Source: Actinomycetota bacterium
GTDB taxonomy: Bacteria; Actinomycetota; Acidimicrobiia; Acidimicrobiales; AC-14
DNA length: 64,000 nucleotides
Assembly (NCBI GenBank): GCA_005888325.1
Contig: VAWU01000023.1
Coordinates: 119,098-183,097 of the forward strand
Reading direction: 5' to 3'
Shown: positions 53,198-62,061 of the stretch, piece by piece
Layout of the letters: each line of letters opens with the position of its first letter
How positions within the stretch are numbered: the stretch's first letter is position 1
Notes under the pieces: generated by a model
Database searches by the model: none
The model's input: the letters and a program-made list of their open reading frames with translations, nothing else
What the model was told of the DNA's origin: nothing
Made by a program: the position numbers and the translations under genes

Positions 53198-55555
53198 GTG
53201 GGCTTGCGCGCCTGGGCGCTGCGGCGGGTCATGGGCCGGTTGCGCATCACCGACGACATCGTCAACTACCTCTCCACCTTCCAACGGCTGGGGGAGAACT
53301 TCGAGGTCCAGCTCCCGGGTGAGCTGTTGCCGGTCGGCGCGCGCACGTTGCTGCGTGCGCTGCGGACGCGGTCGGCTGCGCAGCTCGGCGTCGACTGGGT
53401 CTGGCCGTACTGGCTGCACCGCCAGCTCGATCCCGCCGCGCCCGCGTTCGTGCCGCGCGGTCACCTTCCGTTCCTGGTGAACCTCACCCAGCGCAATTGG
53501 ACGATGGTCGGCAACGTGGGCTCGCCGTGGGAGCCGATCGTCGACCCGCGCGGGCTGGTGACGCCCTGGTTCGACGGCTGGTCGCTCGACTGGTGGATCG
53601 GAGCCGACGACCGTTGGCATCTCCCGTCGCGTGAGATCGCGGTCCGTCAACGGCTGGTCGGTGCCGCGCCGGTCGTCGAGACGGCGATGCGCGTGCCCAG
53701 CGGTGATGCGGTGCATCGGGCGTACGCCATCCAGGCGGGGGGCGAGGGTGGCGAGCTGGTGGTGGTCGAGATCGAGAACCGCTCACCTCTACCGTTCGTC
53801 GCCGCCCTCGCGGTGCGGCCGTACAACCCCGAAGGCCTGGCGGTGGTGGAGCGCATCGGGCTGGTGGACCGCACCGTCACGGTCGACGGCCGGCCCGCGC
53901 TGTTGTTCCCGAAGGCGCCTGCTCGCCTGGCCGCCTCGACCTTCCACGGCGGCGACTCCGCCGTCACGGTGATCGACGGCCGGGCCGGCACCGCGTTCCC
54001 GAAGCGCCTGAAGTGCGAGGCGGGCCTGGCCCAGGCGGCCTTCCTCTTTCCGGTCGCCCATCGCGCCACCCTGCGGGTGGCGTTGCCGATCGTGCCCGTT
54101 CGCCGCACCCGCCGCCGGGGATTGGCGCGGCGCCGAGTCGAGCGCCTCCCCGAGCTGCCCGAGACGCTGCCGCCCGCGGCCGCGGTCGCGACCGGCTGGG
54201 AGGCCCAGACGCGTCGGGGAATGCGCCTCGAGCTGCCCGACGCCCGGCTGAGCGAGGCGGTCGAGGCCAACCGGCGCTACCTGCTCCTCCTCCACGACGG
54301 CGACAGCATCACTCCGGGACCCGCCACCTACCACCGCTTCTGGTTCCGTGACGCCGCCTATCTCCTGTCCGCCCTCGACCACTTCGGCTTCCACCGCGAG
54401 GTGAGCGAGGTGCTGGCCTCCTACCCGGGGCGCCAGCACGTCGACGGCTTCTTCTTCAGCCAGCGCCAGGAGTGGGACGCCAACGGGGCCGCGCTGTGGA
54501 CGCTCGGGGAGCACTGGCGGCTGACGCGCGACCGGGCCGTCCTCGAGCTCACCGCGCCTGCGGTCGCCCGCGGCGTGCGGTGGATCGAGCGCAAGCGCCA
54601 CGCCCGCCGGCGCCGGCGCGACCCCGAGCTGCGCGGCCTGCTCCCGGCCAGCATCTCCGCCGAGCACCTCGGGCCGTTCGACTACTTCTACTGGGACGAC
54701 TTCTGGGCGCTGGCCGGCCTCCGCGACGGTGCCGCCCTGCTTTCGGCAGCCGGAGACGAGCTCGGCGGGGACCAGGCGCGCCAGTGGGCGGCACGCATGG
54801 CCGCCGATCTCGATGCGTCGCTCGGGCTGACGGCCACGCGCCTGGGCACCCAGGCGATGCCGGCCGGCCCCCGCCGGCGCATCGACCCCGCGATCATCGG
54901 CTCGCTGGTGGCGTGCCACCCCCTCGAGCTGTTCGCGGTCGACGACCCGCGGATCGTCGCGACGGCGGAGACCGTCCGCACCCGGTTCTGTCACGGCGAC
55001 GCGTTCTTCCAGGGCATCAGCCACACCGGGCTCGGCACCTACCTCACGATGCAGCTGGCCCTGGTCGAGCTGCGGGGCGGCGACAGGCGCGCCCTCGACC
55101 GCCTCGCCTGGCTGCTGGGCGCGGCCACACCCACCTGGACCTGGCCGGAGGCCATCCACCCGCAGCTCGGCGGGGGGTGCATGGGCGACGGCCACCACGG
55201 CTGGGCCGCGGCCGAGCTCCTCTCGTTCGTGCGCACCATGCTCGTGCGCGAGGTGGCGACGACCAACGGTGGCGCGGGCCTCGCCCTCTGCTCGATGCTC
55301 CCGGAAACGTGGCTCGGGCAGAGCATCGAGGTGCACGACGCCCCGACCCACCACGGCGTCATGTCCTTCGCCGTGCGCTGGCACGGCGAACGTCCGGTGC
55401 TCCTGTGGGAGCTCACGCCGCACGCCGAGGGGCCGGGCGGCCCGGTGCGGATTTGCGCGCCGGGGCTCGACCCCGCGTGGTCGTCGTCGGCGCGGACGGG
55501 CGAGGAACCACTCGACCCGCCCCGGCCGCGCCGCGAGGCACAGCGATTGTCATGA
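53198..55555 (+). CDS. Six-hairpin glycosidase-like protein (glycogen-debranching/GH15-type)
   Basis: 785 residues. The N-terminal 330 residues are beta-rich (NLTQRNWTMVGNVGSPWEPIVDPRGLV). The second part (about 345-690) looks like an (alpha/alpha)6 barrel: YHRFWFRDAAYLLSALDHFGFHREVSEVL, VDGFFFSQRQEWDANGAALWTLGEHW, YFYWDDFWALAGLRDGA, then ISHTGLGTYLTMQLALVEL and WTWPEAIHPQLGGGCMGDGHHGWAAAE. WFRDAAY and EWDANG resemble catalytic regions of amylo-alpha-1,6-glucosidases and GH15-type enzymes. No signal peptide. Exact substrate unknown. Its stop is the first codon of dispersed element copy B, which links it to the adenylate cyclase gene. Confidence 0.75.
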   Translation: MGLRAWALRRVMGRLRITDDIVNYLSTFQRLGENFEVQLPGELLPVGARTLLRALRTRSAAQLGVDWVWPYWLHRQLDPAAPAFVPRGHLPFLVNLTQRNWTMVGNVGSPWEPIVDPRGLVTPWFDGWSLDWWIGADDRWHLPSREIAVRQRLVGAAPVVETAMRVPSGDAVHRAYAIQAGGEGGELVVVEIENRSPLPFVAALAVRPYNPEGLAVVERIGLVDRTVTVDGRPALLFPKAPARLAASTFHGGDSAVTVIDGRAGTAFPKRLKCEAGLAQAAFLFPVAHRATLRVALPIVPVRRTRRRGLARRRVERLPELPETLPPAAAVATGWEAQTRRGMRLELPDARLSEAVEANRRYLLLLHDGDSITPGPATYHRFWFRDAAYLLSALDHFGFHREVSEVLASYPGRQHVDGFFFSQRQEWDANGAALWTLGEHWRLTRDRAVLELTAPAVARGVRWIERKRHARRRRRDPELRGLLPASISAEHLGPFDYFYWDDFWALAGLRDGAALLSAAGDELGGDQARQWAARMAADLDASLGLTATRLGTQAMPAGPRRRIDPAIIGSLVACHPLELFAVDDPRIVATAETVRTRFCHGDAFFQGISHTGLGTYLTMQLALVELRGGDRRALDRLAWLLGAATPTWTWPEAIHPQLGGGCMGDGHHGWAAAELLSFVRTMLVREVATTNGGAGLALCSMLPETWLGQSIEVHDAPTHHGVMSFAVRWHGERPVLLWELTPHAEGPGGPVRICAPGLDPAWSSSARTGEEPLDPPRPRREAQRLS

Positions 55556-55632
55556 GCGAGCACCGCAGCGCAGCGAGGAGCGCAGCTCCCATGTGGCAGA
55601 TCGGTGCACCGGCCGAGGAACGAGGACGGTGA
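55552..55632 (+). CDS. 26-residue intercistronic ORF within copy B of the dispersed element
   Basis: ATG 55552 overlaps the upstream stop (ATGA). The frame reads MSEHRSAARSAAPMWQIGAP then AEERGR and ends 4 nt before the cyclase GTG. It differs from the 20019-20108 peptide by V/I, V/E and the shifted end. Confidence 0.35.
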   Translation: MSEHRSAARSAAPMWQIGAPAEERGR

Positions 55633-55636
55633 ACCG
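55553..55636 (+). repeat. Copy B of the dispersed intercistronic element
   Basis: 84 bp, about 97% identical to 20020-20104. It starts with the stop codon of the glycosidase-like gene and ends directly before the GTG of the cyclase gene. Confidence 0.9.
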
Positions 55637-56683
55637 GTGAGCGACGAACGGGCGATCCTCGATGCCGTCGATCGGTTGCTCGTCCCCGGGGAGAACCGCT
55701 ACACGCGCGCCGAGCTCGCCCGCCGGGCGGGGATCGATCCCGACGAGGCGCGGCGGTTCTGGCGGGCGATGGGCTTCCCGGACCCACCTGACGACGACGC
55801 CATCTTCACCGACACCGACGTCGCGGTGCTGACGTCGTTCAACCGCTTCCTGGACGACGACATGGTCGATCCGGAGGTCGCCCTGCAGATCACACGCGTT
55901 GTGGGCCAGGCGATGAGCCGCGTCGCGGAAGCGGAGGTGGCCGCCGTGCGGGAGCGGCTCGAGGCGCTGGGCCTGATCGACGGGCGAACCGACGAGGAGA
56001 TCAGCGCGGCGGTCGTGACCCGATCGGCCGCGTTGCTGCCTGCGATCGAGGGTCTCCTCGTCTACCAGTGGAGGCGTCACCTGGCGGCGGCCGCGCAGCG
56101 CGTGGTGATGACGCGGCAGTTGGGCGACGCGGGTCTCTCGCTCGCGGTGGGCTTCGCCGACATGGTGGGCTTCACCGCGCTGAGCCAGCAGCTCGAGGAG
56201 CGCGAGCTCGCCCAGGTGGTCGGGCGTTTCGAGGCCCTGGCCTACGACGCCGTCGCGGGCCACGGCGGGCGCATCGTCAAGATGATCGGCGACGAGGTCA
56301 TGTTCGTCAACGAGGAGCCCGCGGCCGCAGTCGAGACCGGTCTCCTCCTCGCGGAGGCCTACGGAGAGGACGAAACCGTGTCCGACGTGCGGGTGGGGCT
56401 GGCCCACGGCCCAGTGCTCGGGCTCGAAGGCGACTACTTCGGGCCCACCGTCAACCTGGCCAGCCGGATCGTGAACATCGCCTACGCGGGGTCGGTGGTC
56501 GTCTGCGCGGAGATCCAGACGCGCCTCGCCGACGACGAGCGCTTCGTGCTGAGGGCCGCCCGCCCTCGCCGCCTCAAGGACATCGGCCTCACCCCGCTCT
56601 GGGTCGTGCGTCGCCCCGACCAGCCCGCGAGGCGGTTCCCCGACGCAGTGGTGGAGCGCATGCGGGCTCGCCGGGGGCACTGA
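55637..56683 (+). CDS. Class III adenylate cyclase with N-terminal regulatory domain
   Basis: 348 residues from the GTG at 55637. Residues 1-150 resemble the helical autoinhibitory domain of pH-sensing mycobacterial cyclases (YTRAELARRAGIDPDEARRFWRAMGF, FTDTDVAVLTSFNRFLDDD). The catalytic domain (about 165-345) has VGFADMVGFTALS (metal Asp), IVKMIGDEVMFV (substrate Lys, metal Asp) and LEGDYFGPTVNLASRIVN (Asn and Arg of the transition state). All key residues are present, so an active cAMP-forming homodimer is expected. It is convergent with the GH38 gene. Linked to the glycosidase-like gene through a small coupled ORF. Confidence 0.9.
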   Translation: MSDERAILDAVDRLLVPGENRYTRAELARRAGIDPDEARRFWRAMGFPDPPDDDAIFTDTDVAVLTSFNRFLDDDMVDPEVALQITRVVGQAMSRVAEAEVAAVRERLEALGLIDGRTDEEISAAVVTRSAALLPAIEGLLVYQWRRHLAAAAQRVVMTRQLGDAGLSLAVGFADMVGFTALSQQLEERELAQVVGRFEALAYDAVAGHGGRIVKMIGDEVMFVNEEPAAAVETGLLLAEAYGEDETVSDVRVGLAHGPVLGLEGDYFGPTVNLASRIVNIAYAGSVVVCAEIQTRLADDERFVLRAARPRRLKDIGLTPLWVVRRPDQPARRFPDAVVERMRARRGH

Positions 56684-56703
56684 GCACGACTCGGATCCGC
56701 GAT

Positions 56704-59376
56704 TCAGGATTCGGTGATGCGGGCGGTCGCGATGCCCCACGGCCGCAGCGCGAAGCGACCGTCGAAGGGCTGGAGGGGACGGCCGCGCAGGTCCATGAGC
56801 CAGCCCGAGCGGCCGCCGAGGTCGACTGTGGTGGCTTCCGCGCTCGGGTTGAACACGCGCACCTCGAGCGCCCCCGCCCGGCGCACGACGGCCGACACCT
56901 CGGCACCGTCGACGGTGAGCGCCGCGCCGCGGCCGGGCCGGTCGCCGCCGCCCGGCGCCTGCACGACCTCGAGGGGCAGGAAGGCGTCGTCGACCAGCGC
57001 GTAGGGCTCGGCGTCGCCCACGTACAAGCAGTAGCGGACGCGTACCGGCCCGATCAGCTGAGCCGCGCCGGCGGGCATGGGAGGACCGGCCGGCCAGGGC
57101 CGGTAGGCCATGTCGCCGTTGCCGGAGATGACCCCGGTGGCGCGCAGCAGGGTGACGGCGAGGGCGCGACCACCCTGCACGAGCTCGTACTCGAGGAGGC
57201 CCTCGTGCACGACCGTGAGCCCACCGGCCTGCACGAAGCGGCGCGAGGGAAACGTGGGCAGCGGTCGCTCGTGCGCACCGCCCTCGGCCTCGAGGCCCCG
57301 CTCGACGACGGCGAACGCGCATTCGGCGCGCGACCTGTCGGTCGGCGTGGGCAGCGGGAACCAGGCGCGGAGTCGGTGGTCGCGCGATGGGTTGTCGAAG
57401 CTGGTCTCGACGCGCAGGAGACGCTCACCCGCCCGCAGCTCGAGGCGCGTGGCGACGTCGACCACGCGTTCTCCCTGTCGCGAGCCGCCCTCCACCCGCT
57501 CGGGCCAGGTGAACGTCCGCGTCACGAGCACACGGGCCCGGAGGGGACCGGTCTCCTCGACGTCGATGCGCACCGCCGACGGCGAGTCGACCACCGCGTC
57601 GACCGGGGGCGGGGAGTAGTTGTACGTGTCGCCTGCGTCACCGTCGTCGACGAGACGGCCCAACCCGGCCACACCGTCGATGGAGAAGGTGCCGTCGGTC
57701 GGGTCGACCTCGATGCGCACGAGCCCGTTGTCGAGCGTGCCCGTGGCCTGCTCGGCGCGCACCGGGTCGAGCGCTCGGGCCTCGCCCGTCCAGGTCGCCC
57801 ACCCGAGGCCGGGCACGTCGTCGACCCGAGCCAGCACGCGCCGCCAGCCCTCGTGCCGCACCTCGACCCGAAGCGGTTCGTCGTGCATCGCTCCAGCGCG
57901 TGCGAAGAGCTCGGCCAGCCGGGAGCCGGTGTCGCGTCCGATCCCCCCGGCACCCACGCGCAGCACCACCGTGTCGTCGTCGCCCCACTCGACGCGCGTG
58001 ACGGTGGTGCGGTCGAGTGCGGCCCGGTTCACCAGGTCGCCGATGAAGGGGTTGAACGCGCGTGCCGCCATCGTCCGGGTCTCGGTCGCGGGCACGCCTC
58101 GGGCGAGCACCTGCAGCGGCGTGTAGCCCGACGGCGAAGCACCGGACGGCGTGTCATCCGCCGGCGCGGCGGCGGGGAGCACGAGCTCGACCAGGCCGCC
58201 GCGCGTGCGTGCGGAGGCGTTCACGACGACGGTGCCGGGATCGGTCATCGACCGACCGAGGGCGCGGACGGCCCGGCGGGCCAGGCCCGTCGCGATCTGG
58301 GTGGCCTCGGCGAACCGGTGCAGCACCGCGGCGCCCACCTCGTCGACCGAGCACGCGCAGATGGAGTCGTGGGCCGCGTTGCGGATGACCTCACGCCAGG
58401 CCAGATCGAGGAGTCGCCCCGGCCACTGCTCGGCCGGCAGGAACAGCGCCGAGAGCGGTTCGGCCCGGCGCTCGAGGGCGAGCTCGGCGCGCGCCGCGGC
58501 CTGCTTCACGTCGACGCGGTTGGACGCCACACCCATCAACAGGTTGGCCCGCGCGCCCGAGCGCAGCTCGCCCGTCCACTCGGGCAGGCCCTCGACCGGG
58601 GCCGTCGGCAGGTACTCGGCGAGCGACGTCACGACGAGCTTGTAGTCGTCCTGGATCTCGTTGACCTCGGCCACCACCCGGCCCAGCCACGGCTGGGGCA
58701 CCTGGTGGTCGGTGCCGTTCATCCAGAGGAGCGGGGCGCCCGCGGGAAGGGCGTCGCCGAGCTCGTCGACGTGGGCGCGTATCCGGGCGACGAGGGCCTT
58801 GGCGTCGTCGGGGACCGCGGCGCCGTTGCCGTAGCCCACCCAGAGGTACTCGGCGCGAACCGTGGAGCCGTCGGGAGCGGTCCACCAGAAGCCCGTGCGG
58901 TCGACGGCCGCGGGCACGCCCCGCCACACCACCGCGTGCTCCAGACCCGCCTGGCGCAGCAGCTGGGGCATCTGGGCGACGTGGCCGAACATGTCGGGCA
59001 GGTAGCCCACGGGCATGGCCCCCCCGAAGGCCGCGGCTCGCTCGAGGCCGAGCTGCAGGTCGCGCACGATCGTCTCGCCCGAGACGAGGAACTCGTCCAT
59101 GAGGATGTACCACGGTCCCATCGACAGCCGTCCGCTCCCGGCCAGGCGCCGGAGCACGGGCTCGGCCTCGGGTCGCACCTCGAGGTAGTCGTCGACCACG
59201 GCCATCTGCCCGTCGAGCATGAAGCGGGCATAGGCCGGATCGCGATCGAGGCGGGGCAGGAACTCGTCGAGCAGGTCGACGAGGCGCAGGCGGAACGTCT
59301 GGTACGGCTGGTACCACTCGCGGTCCCAGTGGGTGTGAGGGACGATCGCGACCCGTCGGCGGGGCTTCTGAGCCAT
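56704..59376 (-). CDS. GH38 family alpha-mannosidase
   Basis: 890 residues from the ATG at 59376, which has TACGCT 7 nt upstream (the GTG at 59382 is less likely). GH38 landmarks are VAIVPHTHWDREWYQPYQ (zinc His and Asp), MGPWYILMDEF, VGYLPDMFGHVAQMPQLL (nucleophile region) and WMNGTDHQVPQP. A central three-helix part (AAHDSICACSVDEVG) and the beta-sandwich domains follow. It hydrolyses alpha-mannosides, probably in the cytoplasm since no signal is seen. Convergent with the adenylate cyclase; on the same strand as the response regulator and GH4 genes. Confidence 0.92.
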   Translation of the reverse strand: MAQKPRRRVAIVPHTHWDREWYQPYQTFRLRLVDLLDEFLPRLDRDPAYARFMLDGQMAVVDDYLEVRPEAEPVLRRLAGSGRLSMGPWYILMDEFLVSGETIVRDLQLGLERAAAFGGAMPVGYLPDMFGHVAQMPQLLRQAGLEHAVVWRGVPAAVDRTGFWWTAPDGSTVRAEYLWVGYGNGAAVPDDAKALVARIRAHVDELGDALPAGAPLLWMNGTDHQVPQPWLGRVVAEVNEIQDDYKLVVTSLAEYLPTAPVEGLPEWTGELRSGARANLLMGVASNRVDVKQAAARAELALERRAEPLSALFLPAEQWPGRLLDLAWREVIRNAAHDSICACSVDEVGAAVLHRFAEATQIATGLARRAVRALGRSMTDPGTVVVNASARTRGGLVELVLPAAAPADDTPSGASPSGYTPLQVLARGVPATETRTMAARAFNPFIGDLVNRAALDRTTVTRVEWGDDDTVVLRVGAGGIGRDTGSRLAELFARAGAMHDEPLRVEVRHEGWRRVLARVDDVPGLGWATWTGEARALDPVRAEQATGTLDNGLVRIEVDPTDGTFSIDGVAGLGRLVDDGDAGDTYNYSPPPVDAVVDSPSAVRIDVEETGPLRARVLVTRTFTWPERVEGGSRQGERVVDVATRLELRAGERLLRVETSFDNPSRDHRLRAWFPLPTPTDRSRAECAFAVVERGLEAEGGAHERPLPTFPSRRFVQAGGLTVVHEGLLEYELVQGGRALAVTLLRATGVISGNGDMAYRPWPAGPPMPAGAAQLIGPVRVRYCLYVGDAEPYALVDDAFLPLEVVQAPGGGDRPGRGAALTVDGAEVSAVVRRAGALEVRVFNPSAEATTVDLGGRSGWLMDLRGRPLQPFDGRFALRPWGIATARITES

Positions 59377-59383
59377 GCACACG

Positions 59384-59389
59384 AGCGTA
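59384..59389 (-). promoter_or_regulatory. Candidate leaderless -10 (TACGCT) for the GH38 gene
   Basis: On the minus strand, TACGCT ends 7 nt before the ATG at 59376. This supports that ATG over the GTG at 59382, which would leave only 1 nt. Confidence 0.4.
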
Positions 59390-59424
59390 GGTTGCGAGCC
59401 GCGCCTCGAGGTCGTGCCCCGAGG

Positions 59425-59802
59425 TCAGCGGGCGAGGACGGCCTGCACCCGATCAGGTATCTCGAGCACGCCGAACGGCTTCTTGATGGAGTCGTCGGCG
59501 CCCGGCGGGCCCCGACTGGCGACGTTGTCCGAGAAGCCGGCGCTGATGAGGATGATGCGAACGTCGCGCGTCGCGGCGTGGGCCCGGAGCCGCCCGACCA
59601 CGTCGATGCCGGTGAGCTTGGGCATCATCACGTCCAATACCGCCAGCTCCGGCAGGAACTGCTCGACGAGCTGGAGCGCCTGCTCTCCGTCGGACGCGGT
59701 GATCACCTCGTAACCGGCCCTGACCAGCCGGCGCGCCACCAGCGCGACGAGATCGGGGTCGTCGTCGGCGACCAGAACCGTCTGGGAACCGTTGTCGCCC
59801 AT
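59425..59802 (-). CDS. Single-domain response regulator (CheY-like receiver)
   Basis: 125 residues: acidic pocket VLVADDDPDL, phospho-acceptor Asp57 in LAVLDVMMPKLTGIDVV, Thr/Ser position ILISAGFS, conserved Lys in IKKPFG. There is no output domain. It should be phosphorylated by a partner kinase; the adjacent kinase-like gene is broken, so the regulator may be orphaned or serve another kinase. ATG 59802 would overlap a TGA in a shifted frame of that remnant (TGATG). Confidence 0.9.
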   Translation of the reverse strand: MGDNGSQTVLVADDDPDLVALVARRLVRAGYEVITASDGEQALQLVEQFLPELAVLDVMMPKLTGIDVVGRLRAHAATRDVRIILISAGFSDNVASRGPPGADDSIKKPFGVLEIPDRVQAVLAR

Positions 59803-60241
59803 CAGACGGCCTGGAGCTCGCGATTCGCGACCGCAACGTCACCGTGAACGTCGAACCGTGTCCCAGCCGGCTCGTCACCCGGATCTTGCCGTTCTGCGCC
59901 TCGATCATCCGCTTCGCGATCGCGAGGCCGAGCCCGCTGCCCTTGATGGCGGTGTCGACTGCGATCCTCGTCCGGTAGAAGCGACCGAAGATGCTGTCGA
60001 TGTCGGTCGGGTGGATGCCCATGCGGGTGTCCGCCACGCTGACGTCGACCGTGTCGTGGTCGTCGCCGCCGCGGACGGCGACCGTGACGTCGCCGCCGTT
60101 CGGCGTGAACCTGAGCGCGGCGGAGAAGTTCGTCATGACGTGCTCGACGCGGGCAACCCGTGTCACCTCGGAGATGAACCCGTTGAGCTGGTCGACCATG
60201 GCGTTGATGGTGTTCGTCAGCTCCAGCATTGGATCCTCCAT
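59802..60241 (-). pseudogene. Histidine kinase remnant: HAMP segment joined directly to a degenerate HATPase domain
   Basis: The open frame (ATG 60241) starts MEDPMLELTNTINAMVDQLN, the HAMP-type segment of hybrid kinases, and then jumps straight to HVMTNFSAALRFTPNGGDVT, the start of the ATP-binding domain, without the dimerisation/His region. The N box lacks its second Asn (SAA for SNA), and the G1 box reads VADTRMGIHP instead of DTGxGI. GSGLGLAIAKRMIEAQNG is intact. The frame continues past the response regulator start to 59453, as if a 1-nt shift removed the natural stop. It is most likely a deletion derivative without kinase activity. Confidence 0.7.
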
Positions 60242-60337
60242 GAGGAGTCGTGCTGCCGCTCGCGAGTGGAACGACACCCGCTGCTCACGGTGTGATCGGC
60301 ACGCAGGCATCACGGCTGGACCGATCTTCTTCGCCGA

Positions 60338-61642
60338 TCAGCTCAGCGTCGGCACCCAGCCTGCGTGCGCGTGCAAGAGGTCGTCGACCAGGGCCCAGAC
60401 CTGATCGAGATCGAGCTCGGCCGCGGTGTGGGGGTCGAGCATGGCCGCGTGGTACACGTGCTCCCGGCGGCCGGACAGCGCGGCTTCCACCGTGAGCGCC
60501 TGCACGTTGACGTTCGTCTGGATCAGCGCGGCAAGTTGCGGTGGCAGCGCGCCGATGCGCGTCGGTTGGCAACCGTTGCGGTCGACGAGGCACGGCACCT
60601 CGACGATGCAACCCTCGGGCAGGTTGTCGATGAGCCCGTGGTTGGGCACGTTGCCGTACACGACGCGGGGCCGATAGGTCTCCATGCTGTGGATGATCCT
60701 CGCTCCGTACTCGGCGCTGCGGGTGACGTCGACGCGGGCATCGCTCTCCAGCTGCCGGCGCAGGTCGTCCCACATGGCGATCTGCGCCTCGCACCGACGT
60801 GGGTACTCGTCGAGCGGCACGTCGAAGCGGGTGACGAGGTCGGGCCGGTCGCGCTTGATGAACCACGGCACGTACTCGGCGAAGTGCTCGCTCGACTCGG
60901 TGACGAAGTAGCCCAACCGCCGCAGCATCTCGTAGCGCACGCGGTTGCCGGCCGGCACCCGCGCCTCGTCGACCACCCGGCGCAAGAGCGGATAGAGGTC
61001 CTCGCCGTCGCGCTCGAACCGGAGGTAGAACGCCATGTGGTTGATGCCTGCGGCGAGGTAGGTGATGTCGCGGTAGGGCACGCCGATGTCCTGGGCCAGC
61101 TGCCAGGCCGTGAGCTGAACGCTGTGGCACAGCCCCACCGTGCGGATGCGGCTGGCGCGGGCGATGGCCCAGCAGTTCATGGCCATGGGGTTCACGTAGT
61201 TGAGGAAGGTGACGTCGGGGCACAGCTCCTCCATGTCGCGGCACATCGACAGGAGGACCGGGATGGTGCGCAGTCCCCGCATGATCCCGCCGATGCCCAA
61301 CGTGTCGCCGATGGTCTGCCGCAGGCCGAAGCGTTTCGGCACCTCGAAGTCCGTCACCGTGCACGGCTCGTAGCCCCCGACCTGGATCATGTTCAGCGCG
61401 TAGTCCGTGCCGTCGAGCGCCTTGCGCCGGTCGGTCGTGGCCTCGATGGTGACGGTCGCGCTCACGCCCAGGGCGTCCGCCACCCGCCGGGCGACCAGCT
61501 CCGAGGTGCCCAGCCGCGCCTCGTCGATGTCGAACAGCGTGATCGTGGACGACGCCAGCTCCTGGTAGCCGAGGATGTCGACCAGCAGGTTCTTGGCGAA
61601 CACGGTGCTGCCGGCCCCGATGAAGGTGATCTTGGCTCCCAC
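60338..61642 (-). CDS. GH4 family alpha-galactosidase/alpha-glucosidase-like enzyme
   Basis: 434 residues from the GTG at 61642. NAD-binding start KITFIGAGSTVFAKNLLVDIL, then TLFDIDEARLGTSE, NMIQVGGYEP, NYVNPMAMNCWAIARAS, VGLCHSVQLT (Mn ligands Cys and His in the family) and YLAAGINHMAFYL. GH4 enzymes cleave glycosides by NAD- and metal-dependent redox elimination in the cytoplasm. The unphosphorylated-substrate branch (MelA-type) fits better than 6-phospho-glycosidases, from NPMAMNC. Divergent from the RpiB-like fragment. Confidence 0.9.
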   Translation of the reverse strand: MGAKITFIGAGSTVFAKNLLVDILGYQELASSTITLFDIDEARLGTSELVARRVADALGVSATVTIEATTDRRKALDGTDYALNMIQVGGYEPCTVTDFEVPKRFGLRQTIGDTLGIGGIMRGLRTIPVLLSMCRDMEELCPDVTFLNYVNPMAMNCWAIARASRIRTVGLCHSVQLTAWQLAQDIGVPYRDITYLAAGINHMAFYLRFERDGEDLYPLLRRVVDEARVPAGNRVRYEMLRRLGYFVTESSEHFAEYVPWFIKRDRPDLVTRFDVPLDEYPRRCEAQIAMWDDLRRQLESDARVDVTRSAEYGARIIHSMETYRPRVVYGNVPNHGLIDNLPEGCIVEVPCLVDRNGCQPTRIGALPPQLAALIQTNVNVQALTVEAALSGRREHVYHAAMLDPHTAAELDLDQVWALVDDLLHAHAGWVPTLS

Positions 61643-61697
61643 CCCCCGATCTTCCCGCGCAAGATGCCGCCGGGGAGACGTTCTGCGCGGGGTCGGG

Positions 61698-61703
61698 GAT
61701 ACT
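61698..61703 (+). promoter_or_regulatory. Candidate leaderless -10 (GATACT) for 61711
   Basis: GATACT ends 7 nt before the ATG at 61711; the identical hexamer precedes selD at 62646. Confidence 0.4.
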
Positions 61704-61710
61704 GGGCGTC

Positions 61711-62037
61711 ATGCGCATCGCCTTCGGCACCGACGAGCGCACCGCGGTCACCGACGAGATGGTGGCGACGCTCGAACGGACGGGCCACGAGGTCGTGCTG
61801 CGGCTCGAGGACGAGCCCTGGCCCGACGTGGGTCGCCGGGTGGGCGAGGCCGTGAGCGGCGGCGACGCAGAGCGCGGGGTGGTGTGCTGCTGGACGGGCA
61901 CCGGCGTGTCGATCGCGGCCAACAAGGTCGCCGGCGTGCGCGCCGCGCTGTGCACCGACGCGGCCGAGGTGCTCGACGCCTTCCTCACCACCGACCCCGA
62001 CGAGGGCGAGGCGCAAACGATCGCTCGCGTCGGTTAG
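61711..62037 (+). CDS. RpiB/LacAB-like sugar-phosphate isomerase with apparent internal deletion
   Basis: 108 residues, whereas the family has about 145-160. The N-terminal two thirds are typical: MRIAFGTDE, LERTGHEVVLRL, GVVCCWTGTGVSIAANKVAGVRAALCTDA. The segment that should follow, with the conserved NDANVLALG, is missing; the text jumps from CTDA to AEVLDAFLTTDPDEGEAQTIARV, the C-terminal helix. The frame is kept. Without that segment, substrate binding at the dimer interface should fail, so it may be inactive or have a changed role. A -10-like GATACT 7 nt before the ATG suggests that it is still expressed. Confidence 0.75.
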   Translation: MRIAFGTDERTAVTDEMVATLERTGHEVVLRLEDEPWPDVGRRVGEAVSGGDAERGVVCCWTGTGVSIAANKVAGVRAALCTDAAEVLDAFLTTDPDEGEAQTIARVG

Positions 62038-62061
62038 CGCGGTCGATTAGCGTCGACGCCC

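Noticed and set aside
56068..59847. A 1259-codon open frame on the plus strand opposite the GH38 gene
   Set aside because: It lies antisense to a clear alpha-mannosidase with all motifs. The translation is arginine/alanine/glycine-rich without domain features, as expected for shadow frames at high GC.
60242..60337. Possible full histidine kinase extending upstream of 60241
   Set aside because: The open frame to 60313 adds 24 residues without HAMP or sensor features and no membrane segment, so the kinase does not extend there.
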